Shown here piece after piece: positions 1 to 12,370 of a stretch of 64,000 nucleotides of DNA (the first letter of the stretch is position 1; every line of letters starts with the position of its first letter). Both the position numbers and the translations under genes were made by a program. Source of the DNA: Plenodomus lindquistii (taxonomy: Eukaryota > Ascomycota > Dothideomycetes > Pleosporales > Leptosphaeriaceae). The DNA lies in assembly GCA_025504975.1 (NCBI GenBank), contig JANUWI010000001.1:310001-374000 (forward strand), written 5' to 3'. The notes under the pieces were generated by a model that was not told the DNA's origin, ran no database searches, and worked only from the letters and a program-made list of their open reading frames with translations.

Positions 1-3000
1 TAGCTAAATAGAGGATAACTAGAGTTAGATAGAAGCTAGACCTATTTTAGTAGAACTAAGAAATCTACTAACTATAATCTCTAATAATACTATAAAAATA
101 ATAGCCTAGCTACGCGCTAAGTTAGCAGCTTTATAAGCTAAAATAAAATTTATTAAAAAAAATTTTTTATTTAAAACTATTTCTAGACTTACTTTTATTT
201 TTTACTAAAAACTTTTAGACTTATTAATATTACTAGTTAACTAGATTACTTTTTAACGCTTTTTTTTATATTATTAAAAAGCTATATTTATTAAAGTGTA
301 TTTTTTCTATTTCTAAACTATTAGATAAAAAGGACTCTATCTATAGATAATAGAAAGCTTTAATACTAGATAGACTTAAAATTAATAGTAACTATTACTA
401 TTCTAAGCGTGTTTATATAGTACTAGTTTAGAGTAGTACTTTTAGTCTAGCTAAAAATCATTTTAAACTTTAATACCTATCTAATAATAAAGCTAACTAC
501 TTTTTTTTTATAGAAGCTATAATAGCTATATTTAATAGAAACTTTATTATAAATAATAAATAGACTAAAGTACGTAATACTTTTAACTAACTATATATAA
601 AAAGAAATAAAATTTTCTTTACTTTTAAAATATATTTTTTAAGCTATACTATAAAAAAACAGGTACTATATTTAGAATAGATTTACTATATATAGATAAA
701 AATAACTTCTAGCCTATATATTTCTAGTTAAAGTTTTAAATATACCTAGAATAACTTTTTTTTTAGATATAATAGAGTACTTTACTACCTTTAATATAGA
801 AAAAAGAACCTATCTAAAGAATATATATTATTAGAACTCTATTTATAATAGTACTACTAAGTTTTAAGTTAGAACTATAGTATAACCTAGTTTAGATACC
901 TTTTAGAAAGAGACTTTAGAAAATATAGTACTATATATAGCTTTTTAAACTTTTCTATAATTTACTATAGTACCTCTATAGTAAGTAATAGCTACTCTAG
1001 TTTCTAAAAAGGTACTAGGTAACTGCTATAACTATAGTAAACTTAAATACTACACTAATAAATATTTATTACTATAAGTAAAAGAAATTATAATTAAAAA
1101 TTACTTTAACTAATATTATAATAATACTAAAGTACTAGACCTAAAGTAAAATTAGATAAAAAATAAATAGTTCTAAAAGTATTATACTATTTAGAATTAA
1201 GTTAAAAGTATAACCTATTAAACTTTAATTTTTTAAAACTATTTTAAAGTTTCTATTTTTTTATATCTACTATTTTATATAACCTAGGCGTAGGTGTAAA
1301 ACTACTATTACTTATTAATACTAGCGTTTAAAAATATCTTTTTTTAAATTTATATATATATCTTTTTTTATTTTTTTTATTTTAAACTAAAGTCTAAAAG
1401 CTACTCTACCTAGAAATAGTTAGAGAGTTTAAAAACTAAATCTTTGTACTAGTTATAAAATATATCTATCTTTATATAATTATAAATAGATAAAAGATTC
1501 TAAACTATCTATTTATTATACTAGATCTAGGAGCTTAGGATATAATTATTAGAATATAATAGTTAAAAAGGTTTAAAATTCTACTAAATATAGGTAGGTT
1601 CTAGTTATAATAGCCTACTACTTATTTTAAAACCTATATTTCTACTCCTCTAATTTTTATATAGTTTTATTAAAAAATACTAAAAAAGCATGTTACTTTT
1701 AATATTAAATAATAAAACGCTTTATAGAAAAAGAAGTTATATTAAAAAACTACTAGTCTATACCTTTAAATTAATTATATTTATAGAATTTTTAAAGCTC
1801 TATAATACTAGAATATCTCTCTAGAGATATAAAAACTAGACCTGCTCTAAAAGCCTTTTAAAACTTTTTCTAGTTTTTAAGTTACTATTATTTCTGTTAA
1901 TATTTTCTATTTTAATATAACAAAAAAGAAAATAGATTTTTTACTACTAGTCTATATAAAATTAACTAGATTGTTAAAAACTATAATAGAGAGGATATTT
2001 AGAAAAAATAACTATTTAATTTAGAACTAACTTTTTTATTACTACTAGTAGTATTAGAATGTATTTAGTTTATTAGCTATAAAAAAACTACTAGAATACT
2101 AACTATATAACTATAAAATTATTCTAAATAAACTTCTACCTAATAATTTTAGCTCTCTATATAAATAAAATACTAAGAACTTAAAAGCTATTAAGAAATA
2201 CGTCTAGAAAAACTGATAGAAAGAATTTATAAAAACTAGCTACAGCTTTTTTACTTTTTCTATTCTCTATATTTATAAATCTAATAAGTTACTTTATATT
2301 TATATTAACTACTATAAATTTAACTAGCTTACCTAAAAAAACGCCTATTTAATTCTAAAAATGAATAATTTACTAATCTGTTTAAATAAAGCTAAAATCT
2401 TTACTAAGTTTAATATTTAAATAGCTTTTAATAAAATCTATATAGATTTAGAGTTTAAAAAATATACTACTTTCTATACCTACTATAGATTATATAAATA
2501 TAAAGTACTTCTTTTTAGCCTTTATAATAGCCTCTCTACCTATTAAAAGTATATAAATAATATACTTATAAATTACTTAAATAATTTCTATATTACCTAT
2601 TTAAATAATATTTTTATTTAATCTAAAAACGTCTAGAGCTACTAATAATATATTAAGCTTATTCTAAAAAGACTATAAAAAGTAAAACTATAAGTAGTAA
2701 TTAAAAAAAGTAAATTTTATATTATTTAAACTGAATACTTAGAATATATCCTAACTAATAAAGGAATAGAGGTAGATTTAGAAAAAGTAGAAGTATTCTA
2801 TAACTAGGTCTAACCTACTACTATAATAGATATTAAATTTTTTCTAGAGTTTATAAAATTTTATAGATAATTTATTTCTAAATTTTTATAAGTAGCTAAG
2901 TCTATAACAGCTCTATAAAGTCTTTTAATACTATTTATATAAACTAAAAATTATTAAAATAGCTTTAAAAAACTAAAGTTTTTACTTCTAGCAATTCTAG

Positions 3001-5020
3001 TTCTATATTACTTTAATTCTAATTATAATATAAAATTAGAAACTAACGCCTTTAATAGAGTAGTAGCTAGCATTATATTTTAAAAACACCTAGATAGTAG
3101 ATAGTACTCTATAGCTTTCTATAGTAAAATACTTACTAGAGTAGAACTAAATTAGAAAATATATAATAAAAAACTATTTACTATTATTACTCCTTTTAAA
3201 AAATAGAAAGCTAAACTAATTTTAGTTTAGTACTAGGTCTAAATATATACTAATTATTAATCTTCAAAGTACTTTATAAATATAAAAATTCTAAATTAAT
3301 AATAAACTAACTAGGCTAAGCTTATAGCCTTTTTTAACTTCTAAATTAAATATACTCTAGGTAAAAGTAATAAACACGTAGATATTTTTAGTTACTAAAA
3401 ATAAAATATAAAAAAATTTAAAGTAGCCTAGTAAAATAATTACTTTTTAGTTCTTTTTAACTCTACTAGGCTATATAACTATATTAACTTTAAACTAGTA
3501 AAATAATATCTAGAGTTCTTTCTATAAATAACTATACCTTCTCTCTAACTAACTCTAATAATATTACTAGATTTTTTAGAACTAATAGAATCTCTATTAA
3601 AAAAAACTAATAGTTTTTTAAAAAAAAACACTTTTTACTACTTTTCTAGTATTAGATAGATAATAGACTTCTTTTTTATAGTAACTACTTTAGCGTCTTT
3701 ATAAATTCTCTACTTTATATTTAACTTATTAGAAAAGTATATAATTAAATATCTCTAGTTTATTCTAGTACTATAAAAACTTACTAGTTATTTATATAAT
3801 AATATTACTAGAAAAGGATAAAAGCTACCTATAAATAATACGTGCGTAACTGCGTTACCTACTAAAAATTCTATTTAAAATAAATTTAAATTTAAAAATC
3901 CTTTTACTTTTTACTAATTCTAGAGAAATTTATATAATATTTTAGAATAGACTTTAAATTTTTTACTAAAAACTAATATAGCTATAATTAGATTCTAGTT
4001 ATTATTAATTAGCTCTTTAAATAAATAATTATAATACTTTATTATAAAATAATAAATATTTAAAACTTAATTTAACTATTTATATAATAGGTATATTAGT
4101 ATAAATATACTTTTAAAAGTATAATTTTAGACTATAGAGCCTAGTTTATTTTCTAATTCTAGTCTAAATTCTACTAGATTATAAATATTAAAATATAATT
4201 TTCTACTACCTATTACAAATAAACTAATAGCTAAACTAGAATTATTAATAAATATATTAATTAATAACTATAGCCTTTTATAATATACTATTAGAATAAT
4301 TAAAGTAACCTTTTTTTTAATAGACTAAGCCTAGATAATATTTCTATATATACTAATAGGTATAGCTTTATACTAGCTTCTATTTAGTTCTAAATCTAAA
4401 TAGAGCTAGAACTAGTACTATTTAAAAGTAGTAAGTTCTATTAAAAAACTTAATTACTAAAAAGTTTATAATCTAGCTACTTAGATATATAACGCTTAAA
4501 AACTAGCTAAAAAAAATATAAAAAAAGTATAAAACTAAATATATTCTACTATTAACGCCTACTAACATTCTATTAACTAGAAAATAAAAGATAAAGTCTA
4601 CTTTTTTATTACTAATCTTGTAACTTTAAAACTAAGCTAAAAACTATCTAAACTATAAAAAAATCTTTTTAAAGTTCTAGAATAAATTAGATATTTTTAT
4701 AAATTTAAACTTTCTCTAGGTTTTAAAATATATAACGTATTTATATTTAATATTTTTTATAAAAATTAAAAAACTTTTTTCTAGAATAGAAAGTTTTAAA
4801 GCTGCTAGCTACTTCTATATAAACTGTAGAGAAATAGAAAATTAAAAAAATCTTTACTAGTAAGCTTATTTAAAATAAATTTAAATATAAAGCTAGCTAG
4901 GTAGAATATAATCTAGATTTAATCTAGTATCTAGCTTTTAACTTTATAGGTTTTTTTTATAAACTATAAAATTTCTACTAGAAATATTCTTATTATCTAG
5001 AACCTCTCTAGGTACTATAT
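1..5020 (+). mobile_element. RIP-degraded Ty3/gypsy chromovirus remnant (5' end outside window)
   Basis: No open frame survives, but reading through the RIP stops gives a gag-pol order on the plus strand. A gag zinc knuckle lies at 1024-1065 (Cys codons turned to Tyr, spacing CX2CX4HX4C, His codon position 1048). The reverse transcriptase lies at about 2406-2690, with the AFNKI block and a YLDD box (now YLNN) at 2598-2609. RNase H lies at about 2985-3230 (LETNAF for LETDAF, then AFYSK and ELN.KIYNKKL). An integrase interval follows but is not read in detail. A C-terminal chromodomain-like segment lies at about 4890-5010, where the GY..D.YPA.DF and LRDFH..YP pattern is recognisable. Chromodomain plus RT-RNase H-integrase order is typical of fungal chromoviruses. 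The 5' LTR would lie left of the window and no 3' LTR was recognised. The family call comes from the motifs; the exact ends are inferred. Confidence 0.75.
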
Positions 5021-6206
5021 AAATAGCTTTAAATAAAAAAAAATAAAAAATATATTATAGTTAGCAAATAATTATATTTTATAAATTTAATAGTTATTTT
5101 ATTATTAATATATAAAAATTATAGCTAATATATAAAACTAGTATATAGCTTTTACTAATAAAACTTTTAGCCTAGTAAGCTAACTATTATAAATAGGTAT
5201 TAGAGCTTTGTAGAACTTATTTATTTTCTATTATAATACTTTAACTTTTATTTTATTTTTAAAAGCGCTATATATTATATCTAATTTAGAGTTTTTAGTA
5301 CTTTTATACTTTAAAAACTTTCTATTAGGCCTTTAAATAGGCCCATATTTTTTTTTACTACTAGAAAAATCTAAAAAAGCTATATTTGTTTATAGAAGTC
5401 TAAAACTTTTTTATATAGATTATAAAACTTTTTTTATTATATATAGTAGTTTACTAGTATTATATTAGTTACGCTAAAGCTAATAACTTATGTAGTTACT
5501 ATTTATACTATAAAAACTAATATTTTTATAGCTAAGCTAGCTATAGCCTTTATATCTACTAGCTTAGCTTTAAACTTTTTTATTTTATTTTTATTAGTTA
5601 GTACAGCCTATATAGTAAGGCTTTTAAAATTATAAAGCACTACTATAATTTAGTTATATTCTAGTTCTATATTTATAGGTATCTAAAAAAGTTAGAAAAA
5701 GCTCTAAACTATTAAAAAAAATAGCTATTTACTAGTTTATACTTTTTATTTAAAAGTATATAATAAGTATACTTCTTTAAGCCTACTAATTTAAATAAAT
5801 ATATAAAGTTAAATTTACTATAGAACTAGGCCTAGATAGAGTATAAGTAAGAAATCTAATAGGCTAAAAAGTATACACCTAGAGGTATAGAAATAGGCAC
5901 TTTTATAAAAGCTATTTAGTATTAGTATTAGAGGTAATAATAAGTAGTAATAGAGTATATATAATAGTAGTATAGAGTATAAAAAGTAAAAAAAAATTAC
6001 AATATTTAAAAAATTATTATATTCTACTAGAGTAACTACTAGATTTAGTAGTTATTATAATAATTATTAATAAATAGTAAATAGAAAGTTATATTTACTT
6101 TAATAAAATAATAATTCTAAAATAGACTTTATATAGAGGTTATATAGAGGACACTTAAATATAAAACTATCTAATTTAAAGTAAAAGGTAATATAATAAA
6201 GCTATA
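5021..6206. other. RIP-degraded AT-rich segment, origin unresolved
   Basis: This interval between the gypsy remnant and the first pogo-type element has the same CpA/TpG-depleted composition. It may hold the gypsy 3' LTR or part of another element, but I found no repeated partner within the window and no readable protein motif. No gene is supported. Confidence 0.5.
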
Positions 6207-8066
6207 ACGTACTCTATAGGCAAGTTAGATACATAGATAAGTTAGATACTCTACTAAAACTCTACTAAACCTTTTATACCTACGTAATGCCTTAACGCTA
6301 GTATAATTTATAGTCTTTAGATAAAAGTAAAATATAGCTTACACTATAGGCTATTAAATAAAATATAACGCTTATTTAATAGGGTGTTATAGCTACGTAT
6401 ACTATCTCTAAAAGCACGCTATATAATTAACGCGCTAGAAAGCAATTTTAATATAAATACAGGCCTAATTTAATAAAGCTATTTAAAACTAAAAAAAAGT
6501 AATTATTAAGTATATTTTTAATTTTACTATAAAAGAATTTCTACTCTAGCTTACTACTATTAAAAATATAGCTAATTCTTTATTTAAAGCCTAGCACTAC
6601 GACTTTACTAGTAAAAACTAGACTATAACTTTTATTAAGCGTTACTTTAAATTTAAAGTAAAATTTAATTATAAATATAATTATAAAAAAGCTTTTTATA
6701 AAAATCTAGTAGTTATTAGTAACTAGTTCTAGTTTATAGAGAATACTAAACGTAAATATAGTATCTAGAATAAAAATATTTATAACTTTAATAAAATAGG
6801 CTTTATAATAGGCGTTATATTAACTAGGGCAGTTATTATAGGTACTAACTATTAAAGGCGTCTAAAATCTATATAGTAGAGTAATTAGAAGTAGACTATA
6901 GTAATCTAAGGTATTAATATAATAGAGTAGGCTATTCTACTTTTTATTATTTTTACTAGTAAGTACTACCTCTCTGCCTAGTATAAAAAGCCTAGCCTGC
7001 TTTAGAACTAGGCTTTTATAGTTTCTAAAAATAGCTAGATAGATAATAGGCTTAGTCTAGACTAGTTAAAGCACTTTAATAAATATATAAAAAAGCGTAC
7101 TATTAGCATAGTATATCTATTTATAGTTAAAAGTTATAAAAGCAATAATTTATTTAAATTCTACTAGTACTATAAAGAATATAAAATTATAACTTTCTAT
7201 ATACTTCTCTATTTATTATACCTTCTAGAGCTATTTTATATTAGTTATTTTACGCCTCTAAAGAAAGTATATAGCTACTAAGCTAAAAATCTAATATATA
7301 ACTAGATTAACTATATTACTAAAATTAAATTCTTACTATATTTTATTACTACTTTTAATACTACTATTATTTAAAGTAATATCTAAAAAAGCTTTTAAAG
7401 CGTAGGCTTAGTTCTATTTAACCTAGAGGCTATAATATCTAGCTTTAATATTAAACTACGTATATTATTACCCTCTACTATTTATAATAAGCTCTAGTAC
7501 TTCTAAACTCTAAATAATACTCTATAATTTAGGTTATAATTAAAGCTTTTTTAAAAAAAAATTTAAAGCTATATAGATAGCTTACTAACTACTATAGTAA
7601 ATACGCTTATAAAGTTTATAAAAAAAGCTAAAATAATAGCGCATTTAATAGTATTAATATAAAAATATAACTTTAAACTTTAAGTAGTAAATAAAAGTGC
7701 TATATAATATAAATTATATAAAAAAAGGTAGGTATAGAAAAAAAGTACTTTTATAGTTAAAAAAGGCCTATATTTAATAACTCTAAAAGAGTTTATAGCG
7801 CGTAGTAATAGAAAAAAGGCGTTAAAAAAAGTACGTACTAAAAAAGGTAAACTAATATAATATTACTATAAACGCTGTAGTAAAGCTTAGTATAACACGT
7901 ATATATATAAATAAAAAGTAAAGTATATTTTAAAATAAATTAGCTTACTATAATTTCTATATACTATTATTATTAGTTATATAGTACTATTATAAAAGTA
8001 CGTTTTAGTAGAGTTTTAGTAGAATGTTTAATTTACCTATGTGTCTAACTTGCCTATAAAGTACGT
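6207..8066 (+). mobile_element. RIP-degraded pogo/Fot1-type transposon, copy 1
   Basis: This 1,860-bp element is flanked by TA at 6205-6206 and 8067-8068. It aligns directly with the intact element at 25,991-27,852: the segment around 6500-6850 matches the transposase coding sequence around 26,320-26,640 almost base for base, with differences overwhelmingly C-to-T and G-to-A. The 3' tail around 7930-8010 matches 27,722-27,790. The terminal inverted repeat starts with ACGTACTC followed by two 17-bp tandem units (6215-6231 and 6232-6248), which differ only by transitions. The transposase frame (about 6287-7937) is destroyed by stops. It is the clearest demonstration of RIP in the window, because a non-RIPped relative is present for comparison. 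Confidence 0.9.
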
Positions 8067-9212
8067 TATTCTATTATAATAATAACTTTTAGCTATAGAA
8101 GCCTTTTTATAAGCTACCTCTTTCTTTCTCTATATAAGTTTATTAAAAATAAAAAACTATACTAACTTCTATCTAAACTACCTCTATACTATACCTAGTC
8201 TAGATTTTATAGAAATTTTTATTTTACTATTACCTATATACTAATATAGTAGAGAATAGAAAAAAACTCTATAAATGCCTAGAACTACTACTAAGTCCTA
8301 TTTTATATAGCTAGCTTCTCTAATAGAACTATAGAGGTATAATTTTTTTATCCTTCTATATACGGCCTATAAAAATATAATTTATTTAGCTTTTTAATCT
8401 ACGCGTATTTCTATATACTTTTAAACTAATTTAGACGCCTTTTAGCACTTTATATTTTTAAACTATTATAATTAAAAGTAAAAGCTTACCTTTTTATATT
8501 TATAACCTATATAGTAGGCTAGAAAAAATAGATAAAAATTTATTATAAACTAAATTAAAATAAAAATTACTATAAACCTACTAAAAAAGTTATAGCTTTA
8601 TATTATTAAAGTAGTAATATAGCTATATAATATAAGCTTGTTCTAAACTTAGAATATATAGTCTCTAAATAAAATACTTTTTTAATAGTTTTAGAGGTAG
8701 TTTAAATAGTATTAACTAGCGTAAGTTAAATTTAGAATAGCTAATTTATAGCTAAATTAGAGTAATATTTACGCCTATAGCTATAGAGCCTATTTTTTTA
8801 ATAGAAATAAAGCAGCTAGGTATTATAAATAGAGTTTTAAAGTAACTTTTTAAAGCTATATTAGATATTTAGTAGAATAGAGATTATCTAATATATATAA
8901 AATATAGATTTTTAAGCTTAACTTTATTATTACTATATATAATATTACTTTTAATAAAGATTTTTTTTATAACTTTAAAAAGCTAGCTTTTTAGATAATA
9001 GAAAAGCTATAATAAATAGTATTAGTATTAGAAATAGAGAAAAATAAACCTAAAAATTTTAATTAGTTTAATTAATTTTTTAAAGCTATAAATAAATTTA
9101 ATAATATAGAAGTTATACTACGTAAGTTAAACCTAGTTTATTAGCTATAGAGTAAAAAGAATATAGTAAAATATAATAATCTAGATAGCTAATCTAATTA
9201 TTAAATACTATA
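8067..9212. other. RIP-degraded AT-rich segment between two pogo-type copies
   Basis: About 1.1 kb of RIP-altered sequence. Around 9050-9200 a plus-strand reading through stops suggests a retrotransposon gag-like stretch, but it is too degraded to assign. No gene is supported. It may belong to the same old element as the reverse transcriptase fragment at about 22.4-23.7 kb, interrupted by later insertions; that is inference only. Confidence 0.4.
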
Positions 9213-11074
9213 ATGTACTTTATAGACAAGTAGTCTATATAGATAAGTAGTCTACCTTTACTAAGACCCTACTAAAACTACACTCTATTCTAGTCTAAAG
9301 TAGTATAATATAGCGCTGCACAGCATAAAACTAGCCTAAATACTATTCTATAACTACTTCTACTTTATTTTTACATATTTATAAATTATGCCCTATTTTA
9401 TAGCACTATATATAGTGTTATATCTACTTATAGCTTTTACTAGCCTACTTTTTTTTTTTACTTTTTTTCTATTACTACGCGCTCTAAACTTTTTTAGAGT
9501 AGTTAAGTATAGGCCTTTTTTAGCTGTAAAGTTACTTTTATACTAAACCTACTTTTTTTTATATAATTTATAACACGTAGCAGCTTTATTAGTAGCCTAA
9601 AGTTTAGTAATTTTTTTCTACGCTAATACTAGCTTATACGCGATAATTATAGCCTTTTTTAATACTTTTTTAAAAGCTTTAACTATAGAAGTTAGTAAGC
9701 TATTTATATACCTCTAAATTTTTACCTTTATAAATATTAATTATAACTCTAGTTTAAAAGTATTATTTAGAGTTTATAACTACTAGAGCTTATTATTAAT
9801 AGAGAGTAGTAATAGAGTGCGTAACTAGACTTTAAAGTGTAATATAACTAACTCTAGCTTATATAGAACTAGTCTAGCGCTTTAAAACTTTTTTTAGATA
9901 TTACTAGAAGTTATTACAGCTTTATAAACGCGTATAAAGTAAAGTAGAAATTTAAGCTTTATAATATATATAATATAATTATATATAAACTTTTTAGCTT
10001 AGTAGCTATACGCCTACTTTAAAAAAGTAAAATAACCTATATTAAGTAGCTAGAGGAGGTGTAATAAATAAAAAAGTATATATATAGTAATAATTTTTTT
10101 TTTTATAGTATTACTAGAATTTAAGTAAGTTATAGCTTTTATAGCTATTAATAATAAGCAGCTAGTACCCTCTAATAGTATACGTTTTAGTATAGGTATT
10201 AAAGTGCTCTAGCTACTAATATCTAAGCTTATTAGTTATTTAGCTATTTTTAGAGACTATAATAATTTAATTTCTAGGTAGGCTGTCCTTTTTATACTAG
10301 GCTAAAAAGTAGTAGCAGCCTTTAAAAATAATAAAGGGTAGAATAGCCTATTCTATTACGTTAATTTTCTAAATAACTATTATCTACTTCTAGTTGCCCT
10401 GCTAGACTACCTTTAGTTATTTTTAATACTCTAAAGCTGTAATAACTATTTCTATTAATATCTAGCCTATTATAAAGTCTATTTTATTAAAGTTATAGAT
10501 ATTTTTATTCTAGATACTATACTTCTTTTTTATATTAGCTACTAGCTTAAACTAGGCTTTAATAACTTTTAAATTTTTATATAGAGCTTTTTTATAGTTA
10601 TATTTATAATTAAACTTTACTTTAATTTTAGAGTAGCGTTTAATAAACGTACTAGGCTAGTTTACGCTAATATAGTCTAGATTACGCTTATTACGTAATA
10701 AATTAGCTATATTTACTATAGCTATAAACTTTAGAGGAAATTTTTATATATATAGTTTAAGTATATACTAAATAATTACCTTTTTTTTATTTTTATCTAG
10801 TTTTTTTAGATTAGGCGTATAATTTCTACGTAGATATTAACTAGCACGTTTTTAATATAAAGTAGTATAGAAAACGTTATAAATAGCTATAGCGCGTTAT
10901 AAAAAAAAATTTATATTTTATTTTAAAGTCTATAGCGCAAGCTGTATCTAAACTTTATTAGAGAGTTCTATTTAGTATTATTAGTAGGATATTAGGTAGG
11001 TATATGTAGTTTTAGTAGAGTTTTAGTAGAAGTAGACTACTTATCTATATAGACTGCTTGTCTATAAAGTATAT
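9213..11074 (-). mobile_element. RIP-degraded pogo/Fot1-type transposon, copy 2
   Basis: This 1,862-bp element is the same length as the intact copy and is flanked by TA at 9211-9212 and 11075-11076, in minus orientation. The reverse complement of about 9480-9540 matches the C-terminal coding part of copy 1 (around 7760-7815) and of the intact element (around 27,540-27,600). The terminal repeats have an 8-bp outer segment plus two 17-bp tandem units, seen at both ends. The transposase frame (about 10,994 down to 9344) is full of RIP stops. Confidence 0.88.
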
Positions 11075-11520
11075 TAGAAGTTTTTTTTACTATTAGTAGC
11101 GTATTTAGCTAGCGCGTTATAAAAAGTTAATATAAATTTAAATAGCTTTTCTAGTTTATATACTATAAAGCCTATATCTAATCTAAATAGGCCTAGCTAT
11201 TATAGTAGTAGCCTATAAAATAAGCTTTATTTTATAAAAGTAGGCATACTATCTAATATTAATAGAAAATTAGAAAACTTTTATTATAATATTAATAAAG
11301 CGCTTTATAGAACGTCTAAAGTTTAATTACTAGCTACTTTTTAAGTAACTACTATTATTATAGTAATATCTAAAGTAGTATTTATAGCTATATAATAAGT
11401 ACGCCTATTTTTTTTACGCTCTATAATAACTAGATATAGATTACCTATTTATAGAAGTAAAAAAGTTTATAAAAAGAATTTTAATACTTTAGTATTAGAG
11501 AGTAATACTATTATTAGAGT
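11075..11520. other. RIP-degraded segment preceding the copia insertion site
   Basis: About 450 bp of RIP-altered DNA between pogo-type copy 2 and the outer copia element. It ends with AGAGT (11516-11520), the left target-site duplication of that copia. Before the insertion it was contiguous with the sequence now starting at 21,905. Confidence 0.6.
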
Positions 11521-11707
11521 TATTAAATTAATAGAGTTATTCTAGAGCTAATAGATAAGTAGAGTATAGAGTACGCTAGCGCACTCTATAGCTAATATAA
11601 TTAAACTAGCCTTCTAAATAATACCTAGAGAATATATAATTAATTATTTTAATTATTATTAAAATTATTAATTTCTATGTACTTTTAATTATACTATATA
11701 TCTAATA
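11521..11707 (+). repeat. 5' LTR of outer copia
   Basis: This 187-bp LTR begins TATTAAATTAAT and ends ATCTAATA, consistent with TGTTAGAT...ATCTAACA ends after CpA/TpG mutation. It matches three other 187-bp copies in the window. Confidence 0.92.
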
Positions 11708-12183
11708 ATAAAAAGTTTTACTACTAACTATTATTTTAGCTATTTATACTGCTAGTATTATAGACGCGTTCTATTATAGCGTTTTTATTAATTTATAATT
11801 CTATAGTTATTTTATAGAATTTTACTAACTATACTAGATAGTACTTTTAACTCTAATTATAAGTAATTACGTATAGAGTGTAGAATAAAATTAATCTAGA
11901 AACTTTTTTAGCTTTTTATTTAGAGCTAACTACTCTATAAGTACTATTAGCCTCTAACTATATACTAGAAGTAAATATTAAAGTTCCTTTTTATCTAAGT
12001 AATCTATTCTAATTAGTTTTTAAAGTCTATAAAAAGGATTTTAAATACTATAAAATTATAGCTAATTAATATAAATTCTAATATTATAAGTATAAATAAA
12101 AGTAGTTAGTTAGGCCTTTAGTAAATTATTATATTTATATAGTTAACTCTAATACTATACTTTTTATAAACTTACTACCTACT

Positions 12184-12370
12184 TATTAGATGCATAGTAC
12201 TATTAAAAGTGCATAAATATTAATAAATTTAATTAAAGTTAAAATTATTAATTGTATTTTCTCTAAGTATTATTTAGAAGGCTAGTTTTATTATATTAGC
12301 TGTAGAGTGCGCTAGTGTACTCTATACTCTACTTATTTACTAGCTTTAAAATAATTTTATTAATCTAATA
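12184..12370 (-). repeat. 3' LTR of nested copia
   Basis: 187-bp LTR, inverted relative to 11521-11707; preceded by the target duplication CTACT. Confidence 0.92.

Noticed and set aside
11521..12370. The inverted pair of 187-bp repeats at 11521 and 12184 as a foldback element or large MITE
   Set aside because: The two arms belong to different copia elements, as the flanking duplications and the matching LTRs at 17183 and 21718 show.
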